Assembly: GCA_035556735.1 (NCBI GenBank)
Contig: DATMFF010000006.1
Span: forward strand, 558,001-622,000
Source: CANJBX01 sp035556735
GTDB taxonomy: Bacteria; Pseudomonadota; Alphaproteobacteria; Rhizobiales; Xanthobacteraceae
Length of the DNA: 64,000 nucleotides
Direction of reading: 5' to 3'
Part shown: positions 8,372-17,637 of the stretch, piece after piece
How the letters are laid out: every line of letters starts with the position of its first letter
How positions within the stretch are numbered: position 1 is the stretch's first letter
Program-made: the position numbers and the translations under genes
The notes under the pieces: model-generated
The model's input: the letters and a program-made list of their open reading frames with translations, nothing else
The model's database searches: none
What the model was told of the DNA's origin: nothing

Positions 8372-9820
8372 ATGAAGCTGCGCGATATCCTGCCCGACGG
8401 CGCGACCTGTGATCCGCAGTTCGGGGCGCACGAAATTACCGGCGTTTGCGTCGACAGCCGTCAGGTGAAGCCCGGCAACCTGTTCGTCGCCGTTCCGGGG
8501 ACCAAGGCTGACGGTCTTGCCTTCGTGCCGCAGGCGCTGGCCGCAGGCGCGGCCGCCATCATGGCCGAGCAGCGGACGACGTTGCCTGCGGGGATACCGC
8601 TCGTGCAGGTCGCCAACGTGCGCCGTGCGCTGGCGCTCACGGCCGCCCGCCTCCACCCACGGCAGCCGCGGACAATCGCCGCGGTTACCGGCACCAGCGG
8701 CAAGACCTCCGTTGCCGCTTTCACGCGCCAGATCTGGGCCGCGCTCGGCGAGCCGGCGGCGAGCATCGGCACGGTCGGCGTGGTCTCCCCGCGCCGCGAG
8801 GTTTATGGGTCCCTCACCACGCCCGATCCGATCGAACTGCATCGCACGCTCGACGAGCTTGCCGGCGAGGGCGTGACGCATCTCGCGCTTGAGGCTTCCT
8901 CACACGGTCTGGACCAGCACCGGCTCGATGGCGTGCGCGTGTCGGTCGGCGGCTTCACCAATCTCTCGCGCGATCATCTCGACTATCATCCGAGCCTCGA
9001 GGCCTACCTCGCGGCCAAGCTCGTTCTGTTCGAGCGATTGATCGTCCCGAACGGCACCGCGGTCGTCTCGGCGGATCATGACGAGGCCTCGGCGGTGATC
9101 AAGGTCGCGCGCGGGCGGGGCCTGCGCGTCCTCACCGTCGGCAGCGCCGGCAAGGACATCAGGCTGGTCGAGACGGTCATCGATGGTTTCTCGCAGACGC
9201 TGTCGGTGGCGTATGGCGCGCGCACCTATCGCGTGCGCCTGCCGCTGGTCGGCGCGTTCCAGGTCGAGAATGCGCTCGTCGCCGCCGGGTTTGCGATTGC
9301 GACGGGCAGCGACCCCGATGCCGTGTTCAATGCGCTCGAAGGGCTCAAGGGCGCCAAGGGGCGGCTCGAGCTCGTCGCACAAAAGAACGGCGCGCCGATC
9401 TTCGTCGATTACGCGCATAAACCGGACGCGCTGGGCAAGACGCTCGACGCGCTGCGTCCCTACGTACGCGGCCGGCTCGTGCTGGTGTTCGGCGCGGGCG
9501 GCGACCGCGACCGCGGCAAGCGGGAGCTGATGGGCGAGATCGCCGCGAAGAAGGCGGACTGGACCATCGTCACCGACGACAATCCGCGCACGGAAGAGCC
9601 CGCCGCGATCCGCCGCGCGATCCTGACGGCTGTTCCCGGTGCGACGGAGATAGGTGATCGGCGCGAAGCGATCGGCCGCGCAGTGGCGGAATTGCGGCCG
9701 GGAGATGTCCTGGTGATCGCGGGCAAGGGCCACGAAAGCGGCCAGATCGTCGGCACAAACGTGCTGCCGTTCTCGGACCATGAAGCGGTCACGGCCGCAC
9801 TCAAGGAGAGCGTTCGATGA
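8372..9820 (+). CDS. murE: UDP-MurNAc-L-alanyl-D-glutamate--2,6-diaminopimelate ligase MurE
   Basis: Adds the third amino acid to the stem peptide using ATP. 482 residues with the three Mur-ligase domains; the ATP loop is GTSGKTS at residues 107-113 (K111). The substrate loop reads DNPR at 403-406 followed by TEEP, the signature of meso-diaminopimelate specificity (lysine-adding enzymes differ here), so this bacterium makes DAP-type peptidoglycan. The stop overlaps the murF start (ATGA at 9817-9820). Confidence 0.97.
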   Translation: MKLRDILPDGATCDPQFGAHEITGVCVDSRQVKPGNLFVAVPGTKADGLAFVPQALAAGAAAIMAEQRTTLPAGIPLVQVANVRRALALTAARLHPRQPRTIAAVTGTSGKTSVAAFTRQIWAALGEPAASIGTVGVVSPRREVYGSLTTPDPIELHRTLDELAGEGVTHLALEASSHGLDQHRLDGVRVSVGGFTNLSRDHLDYHPSLEAYLAAKLVLFERLIVPNGTAVVSADHDEASAVIKVARGRGLRVLTVGSAGKDIRLVETVIDGFSQTLSVAYGARTYRVRLPLVGAFQVENALVAAGFAIATGSDPDAVFNALEGLKGAKGRLELVAQKNGAPIFVDYAHKPDALGKTLDALRPYVRGRLVLVFGAGGDRDRGKRELMGEIAAKKADWTIVTDDNPRTEEPAAIRRAILTAVPGATEIGDRREAIGRAVAELRPGDVLVIAGKGHESGQIVGTNVLPFSDHEAVTAALKESVR

Positions 9821-11262
9821 GCGCGCTGGCATTGTGGAGCACGCAGGCGATCCGCGCCGCCATGGAGGCGCAGTCTCAGGGTGCCTTGCCGGACGCGATC
9901 ACCGGCATTTCGATCGACAGCCGCACGATCAAGCCGGGCGAGGCTTTCTTTGCCATCAAGGGCGACACCCATGACGGCCATGCGTTCGTCGCGGCGGCGC
10001 TGAAGGCGGGTGCGGGGCTTGCGGTGGTGGCCGCCGATCGGCGCGGCGACATGCCGGCAGACGCACCGCTGCTCGTTGTGCGCGACGTGCTGGATGGTCT
10101 GACCGGGGTCGCGCGCGCGGCGCGGGCGCGCGGCGCGGCCAACGTCGTTGCCGTCACCGGCTCCGTCGGCAAGACCTCGACCAAGGAAGCGCTGCGTGTC
10201 GCACTCGGCCGCGACGGCAAGACCTACGCCTCGGTCGCCTCGTTCAACAATCACTGGGGAGTGCCGCTGTCGCTGTCGCGGCTGCCGCGCGACGCGAAGC
10301 ATGCCGTCTTCGAGATCGGCATGAACCATGCCGGCGAGATCACGCCGCTCGCGCGCTTGGTGCGCCCGCACGTGGCGATCATCACCACGGTAGCGCCGGT
10401 CCATCTGGAATTCTTCGACTCGATCGACGGCATCGCCGACGCCAAGGCGGAAATCTTCCTCGGGCTTGAAAGCGGCGGAGCCGGTGTGCTCAACCGCGAC
10501 ATTGCGCAGTTCGCCCGCCTGAAGGCTCGCGCGCAGGACGCCGGCGTCGCGCGGCTCGTCTCGTTCGGCGAGCACAAGAGTGCAGACGCGCGCCTCATCA
10601 AGCTTGCGATGCAGTCCGAGAGTTCCACCATCGAGGCAGACATCCTCGGGCAGCACGTGACCTACAAGCTGGGCGCGCCCGGCCACCACCACGCGGTCAA
10701 TTCTCTGGCGGTGTTGGCGGCCGCCTCGCTCGTCGGCGCGGATCTCGCGCTGGCGGCGCTCGCGCTCGCGGACTTTGCGCCAGCGGCCGGGCGCGGCACG
10801 CGCATTCCGCTGGAGTTGCCGGGCGGGTCGGCCCTCCTGATAGACGAGAGCTACAACGCCAACCCGACGTCGATGCGCGCAGCACTGGCCCTGCTCGGGC
10901 AAGCCCCGGTGACGCCGCCTGGCCGCCGGATCGCGGTGCTCGGCGACATGCTCGAACTCGGGCCGGCAGCGGAAGACCTTCACCGCAGCTTAGCGGCGGC
11001 GGTCACGGAGAACGCCATCGATCTGGTATTTTGCGCCGGCCCGATGATGGAGGCGCTCTGGCAAGCCCTTCCCTCGGAGCGGCGGGGCGGCTATGCGAAG
11101 GACTCTGCGGCGCTCGAATCGAGCGTGGTCGCCGCCGTCCGCAACGGCGACGCGATCATGGTGAAAGGCTCGGCCGGTTCGAAGATGGCGCCGATCGTGA
11201 AGACACTGGCCACGCGCTACAGCCGGGATGCGGAGCGGCAGTCGGCACGGGCAGAAGGCTGA
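9817..11262 (+). CDS. murF: UDP-MurNAc-tripeptide--D-alanyl-D-alanine ligase MurF
   Basis: Joins D-Ala-D-Ala (made by the ddl product further down) to UDP-MurNAc-tripeptide, completing the pentapeptide. 481 residues. The N-terminal domain carries GISIDSRTIKPGEAFFA, which resembles the same region of MurE; the ATP loop is GSVGKTS at 115-121; NNHWGVPLSLSRLP, FEIGMNHAGEI and DESYNANPTSM are typical MurF blocks. Coupled to murE by an ATGA overlap; mraY starts four bases after its stop. Confidence 0.97.
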   Translation: MSALALWSTQAIRAAMEAQSQGALPDAITGISIDSRTIKPGEAFFAIKGDTHDGHAFVAAALKAGAGLAVVAADRRGDMPADAPLLVVRDVLDGLTGVARAARARGAANVVAVTGSVGKTSTKEALRVALGRDGKTYASVASFNNHWGVPLSLSRLPRDAKHAVFEIGMNHAGEITPLARLVRPHVAIITTVAPVHLEFFDSIDGIADAKAEIFLGLESGGAGVLNRDIAQFARLKARAQDAGVARLVSFGEHKSADARLIKLAMQSESSTIEADILGQHVTYKLGAPGHHHAVNSLAVLAAASLVGADLALAALALADFAPAAGRGTRIPLELPGGSALLIDESYNANPTSMRAALALLGQAPVTPPGRRIAVLGDMLELGPAAEDLHRSLAAAVTENAIDLVFCAGPMMEALWQALPSERRGGYAKDSAALESSVVAAVRNGDAIMVKGSAGSKMAPIVKTLATRYSRDAERQSARAEG

Positions 11263-11266
11263 CCGG

Positions 11267-12352
11267 ATGCTGTATTGGCTCGCTGATTTCGCCGACAAGA
11301 TCTCGTTCCTCAACGTCTTCCGTTACATCACCTTCCGGACCGGCGGGGCGATCGCGACCGGTTTCCTGTTCGTCTTCCTGTTCGGCCCCACCATCATCGA
11401 CATGCTGCGGGTGCGTCAGGGCAAGGGCCAGCCGATCCGCACCGACGGGCCCAAGTCCCATCTCATCACCAAGATCGGCACGCCCACCATGGGCGGGCTG
11501 ATGATCCTGGCGGGGCTGGTCGTCTCCACGCTGCTGTGGGCCAACCTGCTCAACGGTTACGTCTGGATCGTGCTGGCGGTCACGCTCGGCTTCGGCATGG
11601 TCGGCTTCTACGACGACTATCTCAAGGTCACGAAGCAGACGCACGAAGGCTTCTCCGGGCGCACGCGCCTCGCGATCGAAGGGGTGATTGCGCTGCTCGC
11701 GTGCTTCGCCTTCGCCAGCATCGCGCGCGGACCCATAGGCACCACGCTGGTCTTTCCGTTCGTGAAGGACCTCACCATCAATCTCGGCTGGTTCTTCCTG
11801 CCATTCGGCGCTTTCATCATCGTGGGCGCGGCCAACGCAGTGAACCTCACCGACGGCCTCGACGGGCTGGCCATCGGCCCGGTGATGATCGCGGCCTTCA
11901 GCTTCGCCGCGTTCGCTTATCTTGCCGGCAACGCCGTGCTGTCCGACTATCTGCAAATCCACTATGTCGCCGGCACCGGCGAACTCGCGGTTCTGTGCGG
12001 CGCGGTGTTCGGGGCGGGGCTCGGCTTCCTCTGGTTCAACGCGCCGCCGGCGTCGATCTTCATGGGCGACACCGGATCGCTCGCCCTCGGCGGCCTGCTC
12101 GGCTCGGTCGCCGTCGCCACCAAACACGAGATCGAGCTCGCCATCGTCGGCGGACTGTTCGTGCTGGAGGCCGTTTCGGTGATCGTGCAAGTGGTCTCGT
12201 TCAAGCTCACCGGCAAGCGCGTGTTCCGCATGGCGCCGATTCATCATCATTTCGAGCAGCTGGGGTGGACCGAGCCGCAGATCGTCATTCGCTTCTGGAT
12301 CATCGCGATCGTGCTGGCGCTCGCGGGGCTGTCGACCCTGAAGCTGAGGTGA
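11267..12352 (+). CDS. mraY: Phospho-N-acetylmuramoyl-pentapeptide transferase MraY
   Basis: Transfers phospho-MurNAc-pentapeptide to undecaprenyl phosphate, making lipid I on the inner face of the membrane. 361 residues, with about ten hydrophobic segments. Diagnostic blocks are GTPTMGGLMI, GFYDDYLKV (Asp pair for Mg2+), NAVNLTDGLDGLAIGP, FMGDTGSLALGG and MAPIHHHFE near the C-terminus (HHH motif). The ATG at 11267 is chosen over an in-frame start 39 bases upstream that lies inside murF and would add a charged tail. Confidence 0.97.
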   Translation: MLYWLADFADKISFLNVFRYITFRTGGAIATGFLFVFLFGPTIIDMLRVRQGKGQPIRTDGPKSHLITKIGTPTMGGLMILAGLVVSTLLWANLLNGYVWIVLAVTLGFGMVGFYDDYLKVTKQTHEGFSGRTRLAIEGVIALLACFAFASIARGPIGTTLVFPFVKDLTINLGWFFLPFGAFIIVGAANAVNLTDGLDGLAIGPVMIAAFSFAAFAYLAGNAVLSDYLQIHYVAGTGELAVLCGAVFGAGLGFLWFNAPPASIFMGDTGSLALGGLLGSVAVATKHEIELAIVGGLFVLEAVSVIVQVVSFKLTGKRVFRMAPIHHHFEQLGWTEPQIVIRFWIIAIVLALAGLSTLKLR

Positions 12353-12369
12353 CCGGAAGGACACCGCGC

Positions 12370-13773
12370 ATGATTCCGGTCACGACCTTCGCCAACCGCA
12401 AGGTGGCCGTGTTCGGGCTCGGCGGATCGGGCCTCGCCAGCGCGAGCTCGCTGCTGGCCGGCGGCGCCGACGTGGTCGTCGCCGATGACGAGCCCGCGCG
12501 CGTCGCGAAGGCGCGCAGCGGCGGCATTCCGACGGCGGATCTGCGCACGGCCGACTGGTCGAAATTCGCCGCACTGGTGCTGGCTCCCGGGGTCCCTCTC
12601 ACGCATCCCGAGCCGCATTGGGTGGTGAGTCTGGCGCAGGCTGCGGGCGTGCCGGTGATCGGCGACGTCGAGCTGTTCTGCCGCGAGCGGCGCGCCCATG
12701 CGCCCGATGCGCCGCTGGTGGCCATCACCGGCACGAACGGCAAGTCCACGACGACCGCGCTCACGGCGCACCTGCTCAAGAGCGCCGGCCGTGAGACGCA
12801 GGTCGGGGGCAATATCGGAACGGCGGTGCTCTCGCTCGATCCGCCGCGCCCGGGGCGCGGCTATGTGGTCGAGTGCTCGTCCTACCAGATCGATCTCGCG
12901 CCGACCCTCGATCCGACCGTCGGCATCCTGATCAATCTGAGCGAGGATCACCTCGATCGTCACGGAACGATGGAGCACTACGCCGCTGTCAAGGAACGGC
13001 TCGTTGCCGGCGTGCCGGCCGGCGGCACTGCCGTGGTCGGTGTCGACGACGGCTGGTGCCGTGCGGTTGCTGACCGGCTCGAACGGGCCGGCAAACGTGT
13101 CGTGCGCATTTCGGCGCAACGCGAGCTTGCAGACGGTGTTTACGTCGAGGGCGAGCAGGTCATGCATGCCGTCGCGGGCAAAGCGAAGCCGATCGCGCTG
13201 CTCGGGGGCATCGGTTCGCTGCGCGGGCGCCACAACGCCCAGAACGCCGCCTGCGCCACGGCGGCCGCCCTGGCACTCGGACTCGATGCGCGCGCGATCC
13301 AGGCGGGGCTGTGGTCTTTCCCCGGGCTCGCCCACCGCATGGAAGAACTCGGCCGCAAGGCCAACGTGCTGTTCGTCAACGATTCCAAGGCCACCAACGC
13401 GGACTCGGCGGCGCAGGCGCTGGCCTGCTTCGCCAACATCTTCTGGATCGCCGGCGGCAAGCCGAAGACAGGCGGCATCACCTCGCTCGCGCCGTTCTTT
13501 CCGCGCATTCGCAAGGCGTTCCTGATCGGCGAGGCCGCCTCCGAATTCGCTGCCACGCTGAACGGCAAGGTCGCGCACGAGATCGCCGGCACGCTCGAAC
13601 GGGCGGTCGCGGCGGCCGCGCGTGAGGCGGAAGCGTCAGGGCTTCCCGACGCGGTCGTGCTGCTCTCGCCCGCGTGTGCCTCGTTCGACCAGTACCGGAA
13701 TTTCGAGGTGCGCGGCGATGCGTTCCGGGAACTGGTCGGGTCGCTGCCCGGCCTGACGCCGATCGCGCGCTAG
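12370..13773 (+). CDS. murD: UDP-MurNAc-L-alanine--D-glutamate ligase MurD
   Basis: Adds D-glutamate to UDP-MurNAc-L-Ala. 467 residues: a Rossmann-like N-domain (KVAVFGLGGSGLASA), ATP-binding central domain with GTNGKST at 121-127 and NLSEDHLDRHGTMEHY, and a C-domain with NDSKATNADSAAQAL and LLSPACASFDQYRNFEVRG. The frame is open far upstream but the ATG at 12370, 17 bases after mraY, gives the family N-terminus. An 89-base gap follows before ftsW, the longest in this part of the cluster. Confidence 0.97.
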   Translation: MIPVTTFANRKVAVFGLGGSGLASASSLLAGGADVVVADDEPARVAKARSGGIPTADLRTADWSKFAALVLAPGVPLTHPEPHWVVSLAQAAGVPVIGDVELFCRERRAHAPDAPLVAITGTNGKSTTTALTAHLLKSAGRETQVGGNIGTAVLSLDPPRPGRGYVVECSSYQIDLAPTLDPTVGILINLSEDHLDRHGTMEHYAAVKERLVAGVPAGGTAVVGVDDGWCRAVADRLERAGKRVVRISAQRELADGVYVEGEQVMHAVAGKAKPIALLGGIGSLRGRHNAQNAACATAAALALGLDARAIQAGLWSFPGLAHRMEELGRKANVLFVNDSKATNADSAAQALACFANIFWIAGGKPKTGGITSLAPFFPRIRKAFLIGEAASEFAATLNGKVAHEIAGTLERAVAAAAREAEASGLPDAVVLLSPACASFDQYRNFEVRGDAFRELVGSLPGLTPIAR

Positions 13774-13862
13774 GCCGGCGCTCGCGCGTCGAAAGCCTTC
13801 CTTAACGTTCCGGCAACCATAGTCTGCCGCAGGGATCAGACGATTTTTTGGAGCGTTCCGCC

Positions 13863-15017
13863 ATGGTGTCACGCGCCAGCCGCACCCCATTTGCGTCGTG
13901 GTGGTGGACCGTCGACCGCCTGATGCTGGCGGCCGTGATCACGGTCATGCTCGCCGGCATCGTCTCCTCGCTCGCGGCAAGTCCTCCGGTCGCCGCGCGC
14001 ATCGGGCTCGATCCGTTCTATTTCGTGCATCGCCACATTCTCTACCTGCTGCCGGCCCTGGCAGTGATGCTGGGCGTCTCGTTCATGTCTCCGCGTCAGA
14101 TCCGCCGTACTGCACTCGTCGTCTTCGTGGTCAGTTTCGCGATGGTTGTTGCAACGCTCTATTTCGGCGCGGAGGTGAAGGGCGCGCGGCGCTGGCTCAT
14201 CATCGCCGGCGTCAACATCCAGCCCTCGGAATTCCTCAAGCCGGCGTTCGTCGTGCTGATCGCGTGGCTGTTCGCGGAGTCGGCGCGCAAGCCGGACGTG
14301 CCCGCCAACACCATCGCGCTGGTGCTGCTGCTGTCGTCGGTGACGGTGCTGGTGCTCCAGCCGGACTTTGGCCAGACCATGCTGGTCACGCTGGTCTGGG
14401 GCGCGCTGTTCTTCATGGCCGGCATGCGCATGATCTGGGTCGTCGGGCTAGGCGGGGCGTCGCTGGTCGGGCTCGTCGGCGCCTACTCGACGGTCCCGCA
14501 CGTGGCGCGCCGCATCCAGCGCTTTCTCGACCCGGCGTCCGGCGACACGTTCCAGATCGACACGGCGATCGAATCCTTCACGCGTGGTGGTTGGTTCGGC
14601 CGTGGCCCGGGCGAGGGCACGATGAAACGCATCCTGCCGGACAGCCACGCCGATTTCGTCTTCGCTGTCGTGGCGGAGGAGTTCGGGATCGTCATCTGCC
14701 TGGTGCTGGTGGCGCTGTTCACATTCATCGTGCTGCGCGCGCTCGTCACTGCGCTGCGCTCGGAGGACCCGTTCGCCCGCTTCGCGGTCGCGGGACTGGC
14801 GATCCTGTTCGGTACCCAGTCCGCGATCAATATGGCGGTGAACCTCGCGCTCATTCCCGCGAAGGGCATGACGCTGCCGTTCATCTCCTACGGCGGCTCC
14901 TCGATGATCTCGCTCGCCTATGGCATGGGCATGCTGCTCGCGCTCTCGCGCGAGAGGCCGAGCGCCGAGCGGCTGGCCTCGGCGCAGGACATGGCGCTGG
15001 CCGGGAGCGCGGCTTGA
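13863..15017 (+). CDS. ftsW: Peptidoglycan glycosyltransferase FtsW
   Basis: SEDS-family polymerase of septal glycan strands, partner of FtsI. 384 residues, with about ten membrane segments; typical blocks are KGARRWLIIAGVNIQPSEFLKP, QPDFGQTMLV, and INMAVNLALIPAKGMTLPF near the end, where FtsW/RodA proteins are most conserved. The ATG at 13863 has GGAG nine bases upstream; a TTG at 13848 in the same frame would overlap that ribosome-binding site, so ATG is preferred. murG starts inside its stop codon. Confidence 0.96.
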   Translation: MVSRASRTPFASWWWTVDRLMLAAVITVMLAGIVSSLAASPPVAARIGLDPFYFVHRHILYLLPALAVMLGVSFMSPRQIRRTALVVFVVSFAMVVATLYFGAEVKGARRWLIIAGVNIQPSEFLKPAFVVLIAWLFAESARKPDVPANTIALVLLLSSVTVLVLQPDFGQTMLVTLVWGALFFMAGMRMIWVVGLGGASLVGLVGAYSTVPHVARRIQRFLDPASGDTFQIDTAIESFTRGGWFGRGPGEGTMKRILPDSHADFVFAVVAEEFGIVICLVLVALFTFIVLRALVTALRSEDPFARFAVAGLAILFGTQSAINMAVNLALIPAKGMTLPFISYGGSSMISLAYGMGMLLALSRERPSAERLASAQDMALAGSAA

Positions 15018-16126
15018 GCGGGCCGGGCGAAGCGCCGCTGATCGTCGTCGCCGCGGGCGGCACCGCCGGTCATCTGTTTCCCGCCGAAGCCCTCGCGGCC
15101 GCGCTGATCGCGCGGGGCGCCGTCGTCGATCTCGCCACTGACGAACGCGCGACACGCTATGGGACGGCGTTCCCCGCGCGCGCAACGCACGTCGTCCCGA
15201 GCGCGACGATCAGCAAGAGCAATCCCGCCACCTGGGTGAGCGGGCCGGCGCGCATCCTTGGCGGCATCGTCCGAGCCTATGCGATGCTCGCCCGGCTGCG
15301 TCCCGCTGCGGTGATCGGCTTCGGCGGCTATCCGACGCTGCCGCCAGTCCTGGCGGCGCGCCTGCGCGGCCTGCCGACGTTGATCCACGAGCAGAACGGC
15401 GTCCTCGGCCGGGCCAACCGCCTGCTCGCACCCTGGGTCGATGCCATCGCGACGAGCTTTCCGCGCGTGCTCGACGCACGGCCCGACCTCGCCGGCAAGG
15501 CGACGCACACCGGCAATCCCGTGCGCCCCAACGTGATCGCGGCGGCGACGACGCCCTATCCGGACCCGCAGGCGGCGCCGTTCCGGTTGCTGGTGTTCGG
15601 CGGCAGCCAGGGCGCCCGCGTGATGGCCGACGTCGTGCCGGCCGCGATCGAACTGCTGACCGAAGCTGCGCGCGCGCGGCTGGCTGTCACCCAGCAGGCG
15701 CGCGGCGAGGATGTCGGACGCGTGCGCGACGCGTACGCGCGCGCCGGTGTTGCGGCCGAGGTCTCCGACTTCTTCAGCGATCTGCCGGCCCGCATGGCGG
15801 CGAGCCATCTCGTGGTATCGCGCTCCGGCGCATCCACCGTGGCGGAACTGGCTGTCATCGGCCGCCCTGGCGTGCTGGTGCCCCTGCCGCATGCGCTCGA
15901 CCAGGATCAACTCGCCAACGCCTCGGCACTCGAGGCTGCGGGGGGTGCCGTCCGCATCGATCAGCCCGCCTTCACGCCCAAGCGCCTCGCCAGCGAGCTC
16001 GGCGCCCTGATGGGCGATCCCGCGCGGCTCCGCGCCATGGCGGAGGCGGCCAGGCGCTGCGGTACTGCCGACGCCGGTGACCGGCTGGCCGAACTGGTGC
16101 TGCGCATCGCGCGGCAAGCCCGTTAA
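15014..16126 (+). CDS. murG: UDP-GlcNAc--undecaprenyl-pyrophosphoryl-MurNAc-pentapeptide GlcNAc transferase MurG
   Basis: Makes lipid II by adding GlcNAc to lipid I at the inner membrane face. 370 residues if translation starts at TTG 15014, whose TTGA overlaps the ftsW stop (15015-15017). A GGGAG lies about eight bases upstream, and the next residues SGPGEAPLIVVAAGGTAGH place the glycine-rich loop at 15-20 as in known MurGs; no ATG is available near the N-terminus. Also visible: GFGGYPTLPP, HEQNGVLGRANRLL, VFGGSQGARVMADVVP and SRSGASTVAELAVIGRP. It is followed by 104 bases before murC. Confidence 0.95.
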   Translation: MSGPGEAPLIVVAAGGTAGHLFPAEALAAALIARGAVVDLATDERATRYGTAFPARATHVVPSATISKSNPATWVSGPARILGGIVRAYAMLARLRPAAVIGFGGYPTLPPVLAARLRGLPTLIHEQNGVLGRANRLLAPWVDAIATSFPRVLDARPDLAGKATHTGNPVRPNVIAAATTPYPDPQAAPFRLLVFGGSQGARVMADVVPAAIELLTEAARARLAVTQQARGEDVGRVRDAYARAGVAAEVSDFFSDLPARMAASHLVVSRSGASTVAELAVIGRPGVLVPLPHALDQDQLANASALEAAGGAVRIDQPAFTPKRLASELGALMGDPARLRAMAEAARRCGTADAGDRLAELVLRIARQAR

Positions 16127-16230
16127 CCTCGCCCGGACAAGGCGCGATTTGCTACGCGCGCGGGCCGCAATCTGCTATTCGATGCGCGAGCCGCCGCACG
16201 GCGGGGGACATTCGCAGGGTTGACGCATTC

Positions 16231-17637
16231 ATGAAGCTGCCGCGGGACATTGGCCCGATCCATTTCATCGGTATCGGCGGGATCGGTATGAGCGGGATCG
16301 CCGAGGTGCTGGCGAATTTCAATTATGTCGTGACGGGATCGGATGTCGCCGACAGTGCCAATGTGAAACGGCTGCGCGAGAAGGGCATCAGGGTCTCCAT
16401 TGGGCACAAGCCGGAGAACGTCGAGCACGCTGCCGTCGTCGTTGTGTCTTCGGCCATCCGGCGCGACAACCCCGAACTGGTGGCGGCGCGTGCGAGCCGC
16501 CTGCCGGTGGTGCGCCGCGCCGAGATGCTGGCGGAACTGATGCGCCTCAAGAGCTGCGTTGCCATCGCCGGCACGCACGGCAAAACGACCACGACGTCGA
16601 TGGTTGCCGCGCTGCTCGACGCCGGAAATCTCGATCCGACCGTGATCAACGGCGGCATCATCAATGCCTACGGCACCAACGCCCGCATCGGCACGGGCGA
16701 GTGGATGGTCGTGGAGGCGGACGAATCCGACGGCACTTTCCTCAAGCTGCCGGCCGACGTCGCGATCGTGACGAACGTCGATCCCGAGCACCTCGATCAT
16801 TTCAAGACCTTCGATGCCGTGCAGAGCGCTTTCCACGACTTCGTCACCAACGTGCCGTTCTACGGTTTCGCGGTGATGTGCATCGACCATCCGGTCGTGC
16901 AGCAGCTCGTCGGACGCATCGAGGATCGCCGTGTCATCACCTACGGGGAGAACCCACAGGCGGACGTGCGTCTCGTCGACCTCAACATGGCCGAAGGCAA
17001 GTCGCATTTCGCCGTCGCCTTCCGCGATCGCGCCGGCGGGGTCGCCCATCGTATCCGCGATCTCGTGCTGCCGATGCCGGGCCGCCACAATGCGCTCAAC
17101 GCCACGGCGGCAATCGCGGTCGCGCGCGAGCTCGGCGTCGCCGACGAGCGCATCCGCAAGGCGTTGCAGAATTTCGCAGGCGTCAAGCGGCGCTTCACAT
17201 GCACCGGCGCATGGAACGGTGTCACCGTCATCGACGACTATGGCCACCATCCGGTCGAGATCGCCGCCGTGCTGCGCGCAGCGCGCGATTCCACCAAGGG
17301 TCGCGTCATCGCGGTCGTGCAGCCGCACCGCTACAGCCGGCTCGCCGCACTGTTCGAGCAGTTCTGCACCTGCTTCAACGACGCCGATGCGGTGATCGTG
17401 GCGCCGGTCTACGCGGCGGGCGAGGCGCCGATCGAGGGGATCGACCGGGACAGCTTCGTCGCCGGCCTGCGCGCGCGCGGCCACCGCCAAGTCGTGCCGC
17501 TGGAGGGTCCCGAGCACCTGGCGGCGCTCGTGAAGCGGCTCGTCGGACCTGGGGACTATGTCGTCTGCCTCGGGGCGGGCTCGATCACCCAGTGGGCCTA
17601 TGCGTTGCCGGGCGAACTGGCCGAGGCTGCGGCGTGA
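16231..17637 (+). CDS. murC: UDP-N-acetylmuramate--L-alanine ligase MurC
   Basis: First stem-peptide ligase: ATP-dependent addition of L-alanine to UDP-MurNAc. 468 residues. HFIGIGGIGMSGIAEVL at the N-terminus binds UDP; the ATP loop is GTHGKTT at 114-120; EADESDGTFLKL, NVDPEHLDHF and VIDDYGHHPVEI (with the DDYGHHP box) are all intact. These motifs are the reference for judging the second, atypical Mur ligase at 42164. murB begins within its stop codon (GTGA at 17634-17637). Confidence 0.97.
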   Translation: MKLPRDIGPIHFIGIGGIGMSGIAEVLANFNYVVTGSDVADSANVKRLREKGIRVSIGHKPENVEHAAVVVVSSAIRRDNPELVAARASRLPVVRRAEMLAELMRLKSCVAIAGTHGKTTTTSMVAALLDAGNLDPTVINGGIINAYGTNARIGTGEWMVVEADESDGTFLKLPADVAIVTNVDPEHLDHFKTFDAVQSAFHDFVTNVPFYGFAVMCIDHPVVQQLVGRIEDRRVITYGENPQADVRLVDLNMAEGKSHFAVAFRDRAGGVAHRIRDLVLPMPGRHNALNATAAIAVARELGVADERIRKALQNFAGVKRRFTCTGAWNGVTVIDDYGHHPVEIAAVLRAARDSTKGRVIAVVQPHRYSRLAALFEQFCTCFNDADAVIVAPVYAAGEAPIEGIDRDSFVAGLRARGHRQVVPLEGPEHLAALVKRLVGPGDYVVCLGAGSITQWAYALPGELAEAAA